Shown here piece by piece: positions 52,689 to 64,000 of a DNA stretch of 64,000 bases. A model generated the notes under the pieces. That model saw only the letters and a program-made list of their open reading frames with translations, did not search any database and had not been told where the DNA came from. The stretch's first letter is position 1, and the number at the start of each line of letters is the position of its first letter. Source of the DNA: Anas platyrhynchos. Lineage: Eukaryota > Chordata > Aves > Anseriformes > Anatidae. Position numbers and translations under genes: made by a program. The stretch lies in the NCBI RefSeq assembly GCF_047663525.1, contig NC_092612.1:219501-283500 (forward strand). Direction: 5' to 3'.

Positions 52689-55600
52689 ATGTCCTTAGTG
52701 GACCTAGGGAAGAGGTTGCTAGAAGCAGCTCGCAAAGGCGAAGATGACGAAGTGCGAACGTTGATGGCAAATGGTGCTCCTTTCACCACTGACTGGGTAT
52801 GTCGGAGGGATACAGACGTTGGCTTTCTTTGTGAGATGTGTTGCACTCTTTGGTGCTAAAGGATAGAAATGAAAGTGGGAGCAGTAAAATAAAATAATGT
52901 TATAACCCAGTAAAATAAGTAAAAGCAACCCTGTAACCAAGTAAAATAAAGAGTCTGGGTTGGCAGATAACTTAATGCTTGCCATAAAAATATTTTGGGT
53001 GTGCAGCCCTCTATTTCTGAGTGGAGGAAAAAAAGATTAATTTTTTCTAGAAACTTTGTCATTCTCATTACTGCTGGACATGTGTGCGATGATTACTTTG
53101 CTTACCCTCTCTTGCCGTGCATCAACGGTAACTCTCCCAAATTAACATGCAGCTTGGGACGTCGCCTCTTCACCTTGCTGCCCAGTACGGCCACTATTCA
53201 ACAGCAGAGGTGCTACTTCGAGCTGGTGTTAGCAGAGATGCCCGAACAAAAGTGGACCGGACTCCACTACACATGGCTGCAGCTGATGGACACACTCATA
53301 TTGTAGAATTGTTAATTAGGGTAAGTACAGTAAATCAGGTATAACTTTCAGGCAGGTCTAAATGGCCTGGGAATCTAAGTGTTGATGTCCCTGTTTAAAT
53401 GCTAGCACAGGTACCACCTTTAAGACACAGTAAAATATCTCCTGCAGGACAGAAGGAAACATCCTGTGAATGCTGAAGTTAAAGTGGTGCTGTGAGAACT
53501 TCATGACCATGTCAGAGTTTTGTTTTACCAGCTATTTTGTGAATAATCCAGATGACAGTGGTTGAGGTTAAAATCAGAAGAGTACAACCGAGCTCTTTGA
53601 CAGGGGTCTGTTACATCTGCTCATTGATGCTTTGTATTGAGAAAAGACAGCGTGCTGACAAGTAACATCTCTCTCTTTTAGAATGGAGCTGATGTAAATG
53701 CCAAGGACATGCTGAAAATGACTGCTTTACACTGGGCGACAGAGCATAACCACCGAGACGTTGTAGAGTTGCTCATCAAATATGGAGCTGATGTCCACGC
53801 TTTCAGCAAGTTTGATAAGTCAGCTTTTGATATTGCTTTGGACAAGAACAATCCAGAGACTCTGGTAATACTACAGGTAGGCCGAGGAAGGAGAAACTTG
53901 CTGGTAATTTTGTGACCCACAACTGCCGGAAAAACTAGAACAGATGTTTCTTATGGAAACTCTGATGCTCAGACTAGAAGTGCTAAGTTAACTTTTATAA
54001 TGTGGCAGCCTCACATGGTGTTGTGTTTTAACCCAGCAGGCAGTTCAGCACCATGTAGCTGTTCGCTCCCCTCCCAGTGGGATGGGGGAGAGAATCGGGG
54101 GGAAAAAAAATTAAAAGCTTGTGGGTTGAGATAAAGATGGTTTAATAGCAAAGAAAAGGAAGAGAAATAATAATAGTAATAATAAGGTGTTCAAAGCAAG
54201 TGATACGCAATGCAACTGCTCACCACCCGCTGACCAATGTCCATCCCATCCCAGTGGTTCCCCCCGAACCCGTCCAGCCACCTATACTAACTGTTCAGCA
54301 TGACATCGCATGGTACGGAATATCCCTTTGGCCAGTTTGGGTCGGCTGCTCAGTAAAAGTTAAAACATCAGCGCGTTATCAACATTATTCATATCCTAAA
54401 CCCAAAACACAGCACCGTACCAGCCACTAGGAGGAAAATTACCTCTGTCCTAGCTGAAACCAAGACACATGGCTTGGCAAATGCCAGCTCTTGGTTCAGA
54501 TGTCACCAGTGCAGAATCTGTCTGGGCTGACTTCATGAACTCCTTTTTGTGTGAAATCAGTGAAATGATTGCCTCTGGGAGATGAATCACAGTATCCCAA
54601 GGTAGGAGTCCAAATAGGCTGGGTGACTCACTTTCCAGAAATGTGTGTTTCTCCCTGTTGATCTGGAAGGGAATCTGTGTGTCTACCTCAGGCAGATCTG
54701 CGCTAAGGGGAGAGGGATCCTGTTGCATCTGATGGAATCATTTTCTGTTAGAAAAAAGTGGAGATAAGGAGGTAGATTTTTTTAATTATTATTATTTCCC
54801 AACCAACCAGTGTGTGCCTACAAGGACTAAATTGGCTGATAGGATTTGAATTGCACACATCTTGCACAATAACATGCCACAATAGTGTGTGCTGCCAATT
54901 TAGATGGCAGTTTTGCAACGGCTTTTGCACTGGTGTCACTGATGTGCTGCAGAGAGAAATAATCTGCCTCTGAGATGTTACAAGGATGCCGAATACTCCT
55001 GTTTACCACAGAAGGCATAAGGTAGTACACGCTTAACCCCAATGTCTTTCCTAGGAAGCGATGCAGAACCAGGTGAACACGCATCCAGAGAGAGCACATC
55101 CTGTCACAAACACCCTGACTGTCACCTCACCATTTATTCTTGCACCAGGGGAAGTTCTCAATCTTGCTAGTCTCGTCTCGTCAGCAAATGCCACAACAAC
55201 CTCAGGTGAGGTTTTATGGGACCTTGCATGGGAAAGCCTTGAGAAAACTTTTCCTCTATGAGGTTCATAGGGATGCAGACTGCTTACCAGCAGGGGGCAG
55301 AGGGTCATTTAGTAGAGGAAAAGTGGTGAAGCACAGCCAAATGCACCAAACTACTGCTTCTTGCCCCAGAATATATGTATAATTTTCCTGTTGAAGGCAG
55401 CAAAGCAAACTTCTAGCTGATGTAAGTAAGGGTAGTTCTACTGTAAGTGGTGAAGCTCTGCTGAGCTCAGCTGTGGCTCTGCTTCAGGTCTGTTAAAAGC
55501 ACCAGAGCTTGGGAAAATGGATTTGGATGATTGCAACAGACGAGTAATGGAAACTATTGTCTGTGCCAGATCTGTAGCATTAGAGAGCTGTTGGGGAATG

Positions 55601-58600
55601 GCTGGCTTTGTTCTTTGTTGGCTAAAGGAGTTGCATGGATATTTTGGTATACGTAATGTTGAGTAAGGAACCAGTGAAAAGTTTTCTCACAATAAGCAGG
55701 TCTATGGGATACGCATATTACTCATTCTCCACCATTCCCTCCCCCCACGTGTTAGATGGGAATAATTAGGTTCCTCATTGTCCTGTAAGCCCTAGCTTAG
55801 TGGGGAGAACACTTTAACTTAAGGCTGAGCGCAAATTCTTTTTTGTATAATTCCAATTTTCATAATAACTCTAAAGTTAATTTTCTGTATTTGGGGAAAT
55901 CCAAACCATTGTTTTCAGTCACAAGGAGGCTACTAAACACAAGTTTTGTGAAGCTATTTGGCCTCATCCTGCAAACACTTCTGCATGTGAGTAATTCTTT
56001 GGTTAGTGGGACTGTTCACATGCATGAATGCTTATTAACTAGAGTGCTTTAAAAATCTTGGATAATGATGTTCTGCAGTCCCACCCAGACCTCTCTGCCT
56101 GTGTTTGGCCACAGTGAATTCAGCAACACTGGACTTAATCTCAAAGCTTTCAGTGCTGCTCATAGCTTTGCACTGACATCCTGATTTAGAAGGGGCAAAA
56201 TGATTAGAAGAGTTGTGTTACATCTGTGAGGAAAACACAACGTGACTGGCACACAGCATCTTTGGTGAAGGCTATTCCCTGAACTCAGAGGGGCCCAAGG
56301 CTCAAAAGGCCCCTCGAAAGGTTGCGTGCTGGATGATCCTCTTGCCACAGTCCATGTTGAGCGCTGTCTTGGAGCCCGGTAGACATCTGAGGCCAATGCC
56401 CTTGCCTTCTCAGTGCCACATCACAGTGGTGATGTGGACTTACTGCCCACGTGTGACTTGACTAAAGTACCCGGGGTTATTCCCCCCATAACATTTCCAG
56501 CATCGTCAGTAGCTGGGCAGTGTGAAAACAGACGGTCCTGAGCTGCTCCAGCTCTAGGCCATGTCAGATTTTTTTCTCATTGCCCACAGGAGGGCGTCAA
56601 TGACTGCACTATCATACCACCAACAAAAAATAATAAGCCCTCTCCTACAAGGTTTTTACAGCTAGTAATTCCTCTCACTTCTCTTCAGTTCTTTATGTCT
56701 CCAGTTACTGAAAAGGTTTTTAAATGGGAATAAGCATATTTAGCTAGTCTGAAGAAATCTGATTACAAGTTGCTGAAAACATTTACTAAGCCCCACAGCA
56801 TTTTCGTGTGCCTAGGCCGTATCCTTTTTGGAGGCATTTTTCTTTGAAAATAAATCAGTTGATAACCTTCATAAAATCAAGGAGCCAGTGTGTGAAAGAG
56901 AAAATGGGCTGCAGGGGTTAAGGCAGGGACACTTTAGATGAACTTCCCTTCGTGTATTTACAATCTATGCTGGCAGTGAGGTACAGGATCTCACTTTTTT
57001 TTTTTTTTTCTGGCGGGGTGGGGAGATTGTAGGTTACATGCATGCAAATAAAATACGGAGTTTGCGCCCATTGACCTCAGTTTCCTGTTCCATTCTTATT
57101 AAGTCTGCTTTGAATAGGAATTACTGTGGTCAATTGGAGGAAGAAACATTGTTTTTGGAATTGAGAAGACTTGCTTATCTCATTCAAATCAATACACCAT
57201 TTAAGTAACCTTGTGCTTTTCATTACTAGACCTGAGAAGGGAGAAAAAAAGGACCAGTATGCCCAGTAGGTTGACCTAAAGGGATATACTTAGCCAATTT
57301 ATAAATTTGAGCAAAAGGCTCTGTTGACATAGTTGATATAGTTCAATATATTCCTTAGGATTTGCAATTTTGAAAGTTACAATGATAAGGTGCAAAGCCA
57401 AGTAATTATGCACATAGCAACCACTCTGCATAATATCACAGCAATCAGAGCTCAGCACTACTGTGAGTGGCATCAGGCAGCACGGCTACATCTTGAAAAA
57501 ACATCCACGTCTCCAGATCGAAGCTCGGCATGCCAAGTAGCCCAGCAGACAGTCTGCCTTTCTGTAATTCCTACAATGATGCTGGAGCAAATCAGTTCAC
57601 GTTGCCGCTCTTTTTGTTACAAAGATAAATAATAAATTAATGAAATTTGTGTTTAAATTGGATTAAAATTATCATAAAGTATTCAGATTGAACATGGTCT
57701 GTCCTAAATATCAAAGCCCTTTTTACAGTTAGTCGTAGGAAAGGCACTTCTCATGACAAATGATCTGTTCCACTTCCCTTTCACATCTGATATCTTGATC
57801 TCTGGGTGACAAAATCGTTGCAATCTGACTGCTGTATTTCCTCTTCAGATACAGCAGGCCCTGAAAATTCTTCAGTTTTCCCCCATCTTTCTCCAGCAGG
57901 TGACTCACACGTATCCACGGTGCAGTTTTCCAATTCAACAACCTCTGTGCTCGCCACGCTTGCAGCCCTTGCTGAAGCATCAGCACCTCTTTCCAACTCA
58001 AACAGAGCTACAGGTAGGGGAGAGCAGTTGGATGCCCATTCAAATTCGTGCAGTTCTAGAGAGTCTCTTGCCAGGAAATTGAAGGCAATTTAAGATACCT
58101 GTGAGTTTGCCTTTTTTCTGGGTAAATAAGAGATGATGATAAATATTTGCGAAGCAGTGGGTTGTTGATTCTATTTATTTATTTATTTCTAATCGCATTT
58201 CAAACTTAATTCAAAACCCAGCAACTGTTATTAATAGAAATAACTCTGCGTTTATTAAGCAGCCAGCCTTGCCATGGCATCACATATGTTGCTCTTGGCT
58301 TGCTTTATCAGTTAAAGAAAAAAAAAGAAGAAAACCCCTTCAGAATATGGATTTACTTTAATACATAAGTGTAGATAAATATTTGTTTAATAAGGAAATT
58401 GTCTGAAATGTTTCCTTGTCTGCAGTTGCTCAGCTTCTCATCCCTATAAAATCTTGGTAGTCAGCCGATGTTTTAAGTCTCTTGAGGCTCTGGTAACTTT
58501 TTCTTACAGAAAGTGCTGGCAGTTTTCTTTTATTTTTTTTTGTTTGTTTGCTTTTTGTTCTAAAAGATCTGTTGTTATGTTTGTACAGCGTCATGTTTGA

Positions 58601-61600
58601 CCTTTAATTGACTTAATATGTAGGAATTTGATAATTAAAGTTTAATTCACCTTGGAATTTATTTCTTTCCCCAAAGCTAAGCATTTTTCCTAGAGTCTAG
58701 AGATGAGTGATTTGACTTTAAGCAGTTGGTGCCATAAGACTGCTTCCTTGTCCTTTGGAGCCTGAAGGTTTTCCTTTTGGGTACCCAGCACGTGTGTAGT
58801 GGTCAGATACGCTCTGTTTCCTGTGCTTGCAGTGTGTGCTGGAGCAGGAAGCAGCCCAGGGTCTGCAATCCTGATTATTTGTGCAAGCCGTAAATGTCCC
58901 AGAGAGCTGAGCAGGTCTGCAGACACCCAGCCCAACCTGACAGCCTCCTTACGGCTGCTTGCTTTGGCTGTGCTTGTGGGGTGGTCTCCTTTGCAGCACG
59001 AAGAGTTTTGTGTGTGGTTTGTCTTTGTTAGAGTTGGGGGAAAGGTCATTTAAGGAAGCTTGGCAGAGCCAGGTCTGCTTAACAGCTGCCTTAAGCTCCA
59101 GTCTTCATTAATGTGGTGGGATGCTAGTGCTTTGATCTTACTCATTTATGGAAAAAAAAAACTGTTTTTAAAAACTGTTTTACAGAAGCCTAGTGTGTTT
59201 TTTTTGTTGTTGTTTTGTTTTGGTCCCCCCCCCCCCCCCGCGCTTTAAGACTTACTATATTTCCAGATTTGTTTTTCATAAGCAAGCACTCCAGGATTCT
59301 CATGCTGTGTGCTTGAGCTTTTTCCCTAGGCTTCAGTCTCAATTCAAGGAAGAGAGAAGGAAATGCTGACTGTTTTTTGTTTTTTTTTTTGTTTTTTTTT
59401 TTTTTTTTGGCATGCACTTTATTTCTCAAGGTAATACAGAGGAAATAGTGGAAGCAAGTTCTGTTGATTCTGCCATACAGCAAGTGGTGGGTAGCGGAGG
59501 GCAGCGCGTCATCACCATTGTAACCGACGGAGTTCCCCTGGGCACCCTGCAGACAGCCGTCCCCACCAGCAGCCTCAGCCAGCCGTTCATCGTCACCATG
59601 GAAGATGGACAGCAAGGTACGGAGGAGCTGAGCTTGGAAAGCTGTAAGGCAGCGCTGAGGATTAACTTCAAAAAGAAAAAAACCACTGGTGGCTGTAAGC
59701 CTCGCCGAGCCACGCAAGGAAGGCTGTTCGTATGGCTTGGCTTGTCAGCAGTGTGGTACAACAACCAGATCCCTGCCTGACCGCAGGGCTCCAGGAGGGG
59801 TTAAAATGCTTGTGGGACTGCCCTCAGTGGTAAAGCTTGCCAGTGGCATGTTTGCAGTTTAACACGCATCCATGCTGCTACGCTTTAATATTTTGATCTT
59901 TGTATTAAAACCAAGCACCTTCACCATAAAGCTGTGGGCTGAGAAGTGCCGTGTCAGCTGTTGTCTCTGGCAGCCAGGAAAGGTGGGTCTGTTATCTTGT
60001 GGCCGGTTTCCCGGTCAGGGAGTAAATCACTTGAGTGCTGAAACTGCGACCTGTTGCCTTTGGGAATTGCTCCATTGTCACGTCAGAGTTAGCGTTAGGA
60101 CATTAATATCAGCTTAAATGTGCCTCTTCTTCCTAAACCTGTAGTTATATAGCCTAAGGCAATATAATCTATCAATTTTACAAGGCAAATTTAAATCGTG
60201 TTCAGTAATGCAGGGCAGAGCTCCAGAGTGCTTCTAGTGAATTCTTATTTCCGCAAGGGATGTAATTCATCAGCCTTGTCTCCTACTGACAATTCTTTTA
60301 ACGTGTCCTAGGGATACTTGATTATTTGGATTAATATTGGTGCAGGAAAAAGAGGATTAGGAAATTAGCTCTCCTGTGACATACATACAGTGTGAGATAG
60401 GTTACATCATTTCTGTCTGCTTACAGACTTTGTGAGTAGAAAGCAATTTTCCAAAGCTGTTAATTATTCAGAATTATTTTCCAAATTACAACAAATAATT
60501 CCTGGCTTGTAGCCCATTCTGAGTCTAAGGCAGACAAAGAAAGAATTGTTTAGGTAGAGCTACCTTCAGTACCTCACGTGGCTCATTTCTCCTCCTTGGT
60601 TGGATGAATTCTTGCTACTGGCTTCCCAAACTCATGCGTTCAGATTTAAGACACATTTGTTCTTCAGAGTATTTGCAGCTATTGCATGTGCTTAAAGCTG
60701 ATTCCGAGCTTAGCCAGGGGGACTGTCTGTACAGGGAATTTTCGAGAAGAGTTTTCTGTTCCTCTTGCTTACAAGTGTCCTGGCTAATAATTACATTACC
60801 GAGCCATCAGAAGGATAATTTTACTTCACATGTGTTCTGAGATGCAAATCTGACTCAGGCTTCTGTCAGCCCTGAAATACCCGGGTGCTTCTTACAGCAA
60901 ATGGTCTAAAACAAGGGCCTGAATAGAGGGAACTGAAAAGCTGCTCCAGAGTTTCTCTCCTCTCTGGAAAAACTACAGCATTGCTGATCCATGAGTCTCT
61001 TTTTCTTCAGAACCGCTCTGATGCAGTGACTTCTTTCAGGAAACATCTGTGCAAAAGCATGTCTCACACTGCATAATTTGTCACCTTTTAATTTTTCAGT
61101 TTTAACTGTACCTGCTGGTCAGGTTGCAGAAGAGACTATTATTGAAGATGGAGATGACGCAGAAGAGGAGGAAGAGCCACTGGCCAAGAAGCAAAAAGTG
61201 GAACAAAATGTAAATGACTTGGAGGAAAGCAAGGTAGATATTCCTTCTTGTAACTGCTGTTGTCTCATGAGTGGTTCTCTACTATGCTAAGAACGTCGGG
61301 TTCCCGGTTTGCCAAAGCCATCAGAGTGGAAATTAGCTGTGCCCTGCTCAGCTGAGCCAGAGTATGTTGCTGTAATGAACCCTGCATGGTGGTTCCCTGC
61401 TCTTCCCGCATATGCTCCTGCATTAGCATGAACATGCAGGCGGTTGAGCTGAGCATTACTCAGTCAGGTTTTCCTGCTACCTGCGGAAAAAGAGCCAGAT
61501 AAATGACTGGTTGCAGTTTTGCCAATGTCAAAGCAATAGCTCGGAGTTTTTACATGAATCGTGGTAGTTGACTGAGATTATTTAGGATTTCCTCTAGAAG

Positions 61601-62336
61601 TACAACGTAGGCTGGGTGTAAGCCAAATCATACATGCAGCAGGAACGACTCTGTCTTGGGGAAGAACAGTTTTCTTGATTGCCTCAAAACTTTTCAGCAC
61701 AAATAGCTCTTTATTTTTCTTTCTTGCTTATTGCTTACACTTGCTTTATAGCCTTCAAAATTCATCCTGGTGAGATGATGTGTAACTTAACCGGCTCGCC
61801 TCCCTGCACATGTTGGGGAAACTTGCCAGCCACTTTGTGTCTTCCTTTGTCCCGGTTGATTCTGGTAACCTGTGACAAACAAGCCAGTTGAACACAGCTC
61901 AGTTCAAGCACGTTAGGAGCGCTGCCGTAGAGCATTTTGCTTTTGTAACACGTAACTGTTCTAGTAGTGGCACACCCTGTTTCCTTGTGCTGACCTTCCT
62001 GTCGCAGGTTGGGCCTCCATCATGGGCTCTCAACTTTGTTTTCTGTAGGACAATGATGAAAGGGAAGTGCTGCAGCAGCAGCTGCAAGAGGCAAACCGGA
62101 AAGCTCAGGAATATCGCAGCCAGCTCATAAAGAAAGAGCAGGAAGCGGAGCAGTATCGGCTGAAGCTAGCAGCCATGGTGAGGCAGCAGCCCAACGGAGC
62201 AGAGGTAGCAGTGCTCGAAGAGGTCGCCGAGGTAGACACAGTTGTGGTAACCTCGGAAGACATTGAGGGGTCTGCGTTGTCCATGATGGAAATGGATCAG
62301 CCGACTGATATCACTGTGGAAACTGTAACCTCCTAA
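52689..62336 (+). CDS. GABPB2: GABPB2, GA-binding protein beta-2 (447 aa, eight coding exons)
   Basis: The transcriptional beta subunit that pairs with the ETS protein GABPA to form GABP/NRF2, which drives nuclear genes for mitochondrial and housekeeping functions. Exons: 52689-52796, 53153-53320, 53682-53876, 55055-55205, 57900-58013, 59431-59616, 61100-61233, 62049-62336 (1344 bases, in phase; human 448 aa). Residues 5-160 are ankyrin repeats ([58 protein letters not shown]) that bind GABPA. The middle holds the activation region ([35 protein letters not shown]). An acidic/basic stretch with a KKQKVEQ nuclear-localisation-like patch follows, then a leucine-zipper coiled coil (about 353-400; [18 protein letters not shown]). 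It is assigned as GABPB2 rather than GABPB1 from the C-terminal exon and map position. The 59431 acceptor is AAG. Confidence 0.95.
54019..54467 (-). mobile_element. Solo LTR, ERVL-type, reverse orientation, with 5-bp target duplication
   Basis: A 449-base element starting TGTTGTGTTTTAACCC and ending AACCAAGACA, flanked on both sides by CATGG (54014-54018 and 54468-54472). A five-base duplication is typical of ERVL. Read on the minus strand it opens TGTCTTGGTTTCAGC, a start I remember from LTRs very common in songbirds (TguLTR5-like; name from memory). No internal region remains. The perfect duplication suggests moderate age. It lies in the GABPB2 intron after the third ankyrin exon. Confidence 0.82.
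55206..57899 (+). other. Longest GABPB2 intron, no nested gene seen
   Basis: AT-rich sequence, with a 12-base T run near 56995-57010 and no convincing exon on either strand. Confidence 0.5.
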
Positions 62337-64000
62337 TCCTGGGTTATTGACTTGGTTTTGTAAAGGAAAATAACTTTTTTTTTTTAATATGGTGCTGTTG
62401 GCAAACATCGTTGCGAGCAGAGGGCTGTTGGCAGAGCCACTGCACAACTGGAAAATGATGCGATGGGGCTGCCTGAATGGTCCCGTCACCAGGGATAGAA
62501 ACTTCTACAGCAGCTCACAACATAACTCTGCTTTCAGCACAGTGCCAAAAGGTGCTTTTAAAGCTTGACCTTGAAAGATTGAAAGCTTTTGCAAATTTTA
62601 GCCAGCAAGTGACCTGAAGGCTTATTTTGTGATGTTAATACCTGCATTGTTGGGAGTGGAAAAGAAATACCTCATTGCCAAAGTAGCTGGTATTAGCTCT
62701 CAGCTGCCTGGCAGTTGCAGCTCTGAGAACAGACTTTATGCAATAACCCGAGGTGTTCGCTCCCTTCTCTGAAGTTGAGTGACCAGATCTGGACCTTCAG
62801 ATAAAAAAAAAAAAAACAAAAACCAAAACCAAAAAAACAATTTCTTGGAGTGATACATTTTTATTTACAGTCTTCTGAGGTGCAGGAGTGGATTTCCCCA
62901 CTTTAGCTAGGAAATGAATTGGCATTGAACAATTATATGTTTTGTTCCAAAAGTCTGCGTTTAGTTCACATTGAGGCAATCTTCAATGCAAGAGCAAAGG
63001 CCAGGCTGACTGTGTGTCTGCTGGAGCGTTTCAGGATAGCAGGGGATATTACATTTTGCCTTCTTTGGACTGTGGAAAAGTTCGGTGGAGCTTCAACCAC
63101 CCAAAGGGATCACAGAAAAATCCTCATCAATTTTATGAAATTTAGTCAACTGTTCTATTTGACACTTCTGTGCTGAAGAGTAGCGCTGACTGATTATAGA
63201 TGCAAAACTATACACTCAGCTCTTGCTGTAAGACAGCTTGGGAGCCAGTTTGTCTCTGGAGATACATATGTCACTTTTTTACTAAACAGTTTTTATTTTT
63301 AAAGATGCTAAAACCTTTTCTAACAAGCAGCTGATCTTGTTACTGAAATGTTCATATTTTTTTACTCTGCAGGCCTGTTTATTAAAGAGAATAGCTAAAT
63401 GCTTTCCTCTTCGCAGGCTTGTGGATTATGTGTTTCAAGACAGTGTGGAAATTGATTGGAAGAGATCTGAATAATCGCATGGCAATTGATAATGGAAGCT
63501 TTTTCTCCCTCAGCAGTCACGAGCAAAAGAAGTGAAGTTCAGAAAAATACCACATGCACGCTGCTCTCTTGGCTGCAGAAGGTTGTAAAGGCTAGGAGCG
63601 ACTTCCAGCTCCGAGGCCCTAGCAGCTGGCCTGCTTTCTGAAAATGCCTTCTCGCAAGATAAAAATTCATAGCTGTCTCGGCCCAGGGTTTATTGGTTTG
63701 GGTGTTTGTTTCTTTTAATTTCCATGTCCTCGTTTTGTAACCGTTGGCAGTATTTGAGGTAATCATTCAATTTCATGGTCCTTGCATTGCTTTTTGTTCC
63801 CCATTACTTCCAAGCGTGTCCAGATAACTGTTTTCTGTTGGTTCAGACACTGCCAATGTTCACATTTCTTTGCTGATAGCTCAACCCGTATCAGAACGTT
63901 TGAGATGTAACAGAAACCGAAGAGTTCATAAAGGCATGAACTTACGGTCACGGGCCACATTTGTCACCATAAAAAAAAAAAGCTTTGCATCATAAAATCA
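62337..64000 (+). other. GABPB2: GABPB2 3' UTR and downstream flank
   Basis: AT-rich, non-coding on both strands. An ATTAAA at 63381-63386 is one candidate poly(A) signal; no AATAAA is clearly placed, so the 3' end is uncertain and the UTR may leave the window. An A-rich run lies at 62801-62840. Confidence 0.45.

Overview
The window looks like a gene-dense, GC-rich stretch of a bird microchromosome. Three things point there: the gene order matches human 1q21.3 (CTXND2 - SETDB1 - CERS2 - MINDY1 - PRUNE1 - CDC42SE1 - MLLT11 - GABPB2); introns and intergenic gaps are short and CpG islands frequent; and the interspersed repeats are CR1 LINE fragments plus solo LTRs of avian type. The LTR in GABPB2 resembles a family abundant in songbirds, so a neoavian or passerine bird is my best guess. 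Gene models were built by hand from splice signals, reading phase and recalled human orthologues. All coding exons join in phase.

Layout. 1-1.3 kb: the coding exon of CTXND2 (+), followed within 25 bases by a reversed LTR. 1.75-20.3 kb: SETDB1 (+), 21 coding exons from a CpG-island promoter. 21.5-28.0 kb: CERS2 (-), ten coding exons, convergent with SETDB1. 28.3-31.7 kb (promoter perhaps at 36.9 kb): MINDY1 (-). 37.3-40.3 kb: PRUNE1 (+), head-to-head with MINDY1. 40.9-44.0 kb: CDC42SE1 (-), convergent with PRUNE1 and head-to-head with MLLT11 (+; 45-48.8 kb). 50-64 kb: GABPB2 (+). ANXA9, BNIPL and C1orf56, which lie among these genes in human, were not seen.

The most unusual observation is inside SETDB1. 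Intron 11 carries an uninterrupted open frame (8969-9473) encoding a Hakai/CBLL1-like RING finger with all eight zinc ligands, preceded by Hakai-like N-terminal sequence. It starts at a usable 3' splice site in exactly the phase left by SETDB1 exon 11 and is followed by a stop and an AATAAA. It reads as an alternative terminal exon giving a SETDB1 form of about 635 residues: coiled coil and Tudor domains joined to a RING, without MBD or SET. I know of no description of such a form.

The genes are mostly housekeeping and not a functional cluster: H3K9 methylation (SETDB1), very-long-chain ceramide synthesis (CERS2), K48-ubiquitin chain trimming (MINDY1), polyphosphate/nucleotide hydrolysis (PRUNE1), CDC42 signalling (CDC42SE1), a small MLL-fusion partner (MLLT11), and the GABP/NRF2 transcription factor beta subunit (GABPB2).
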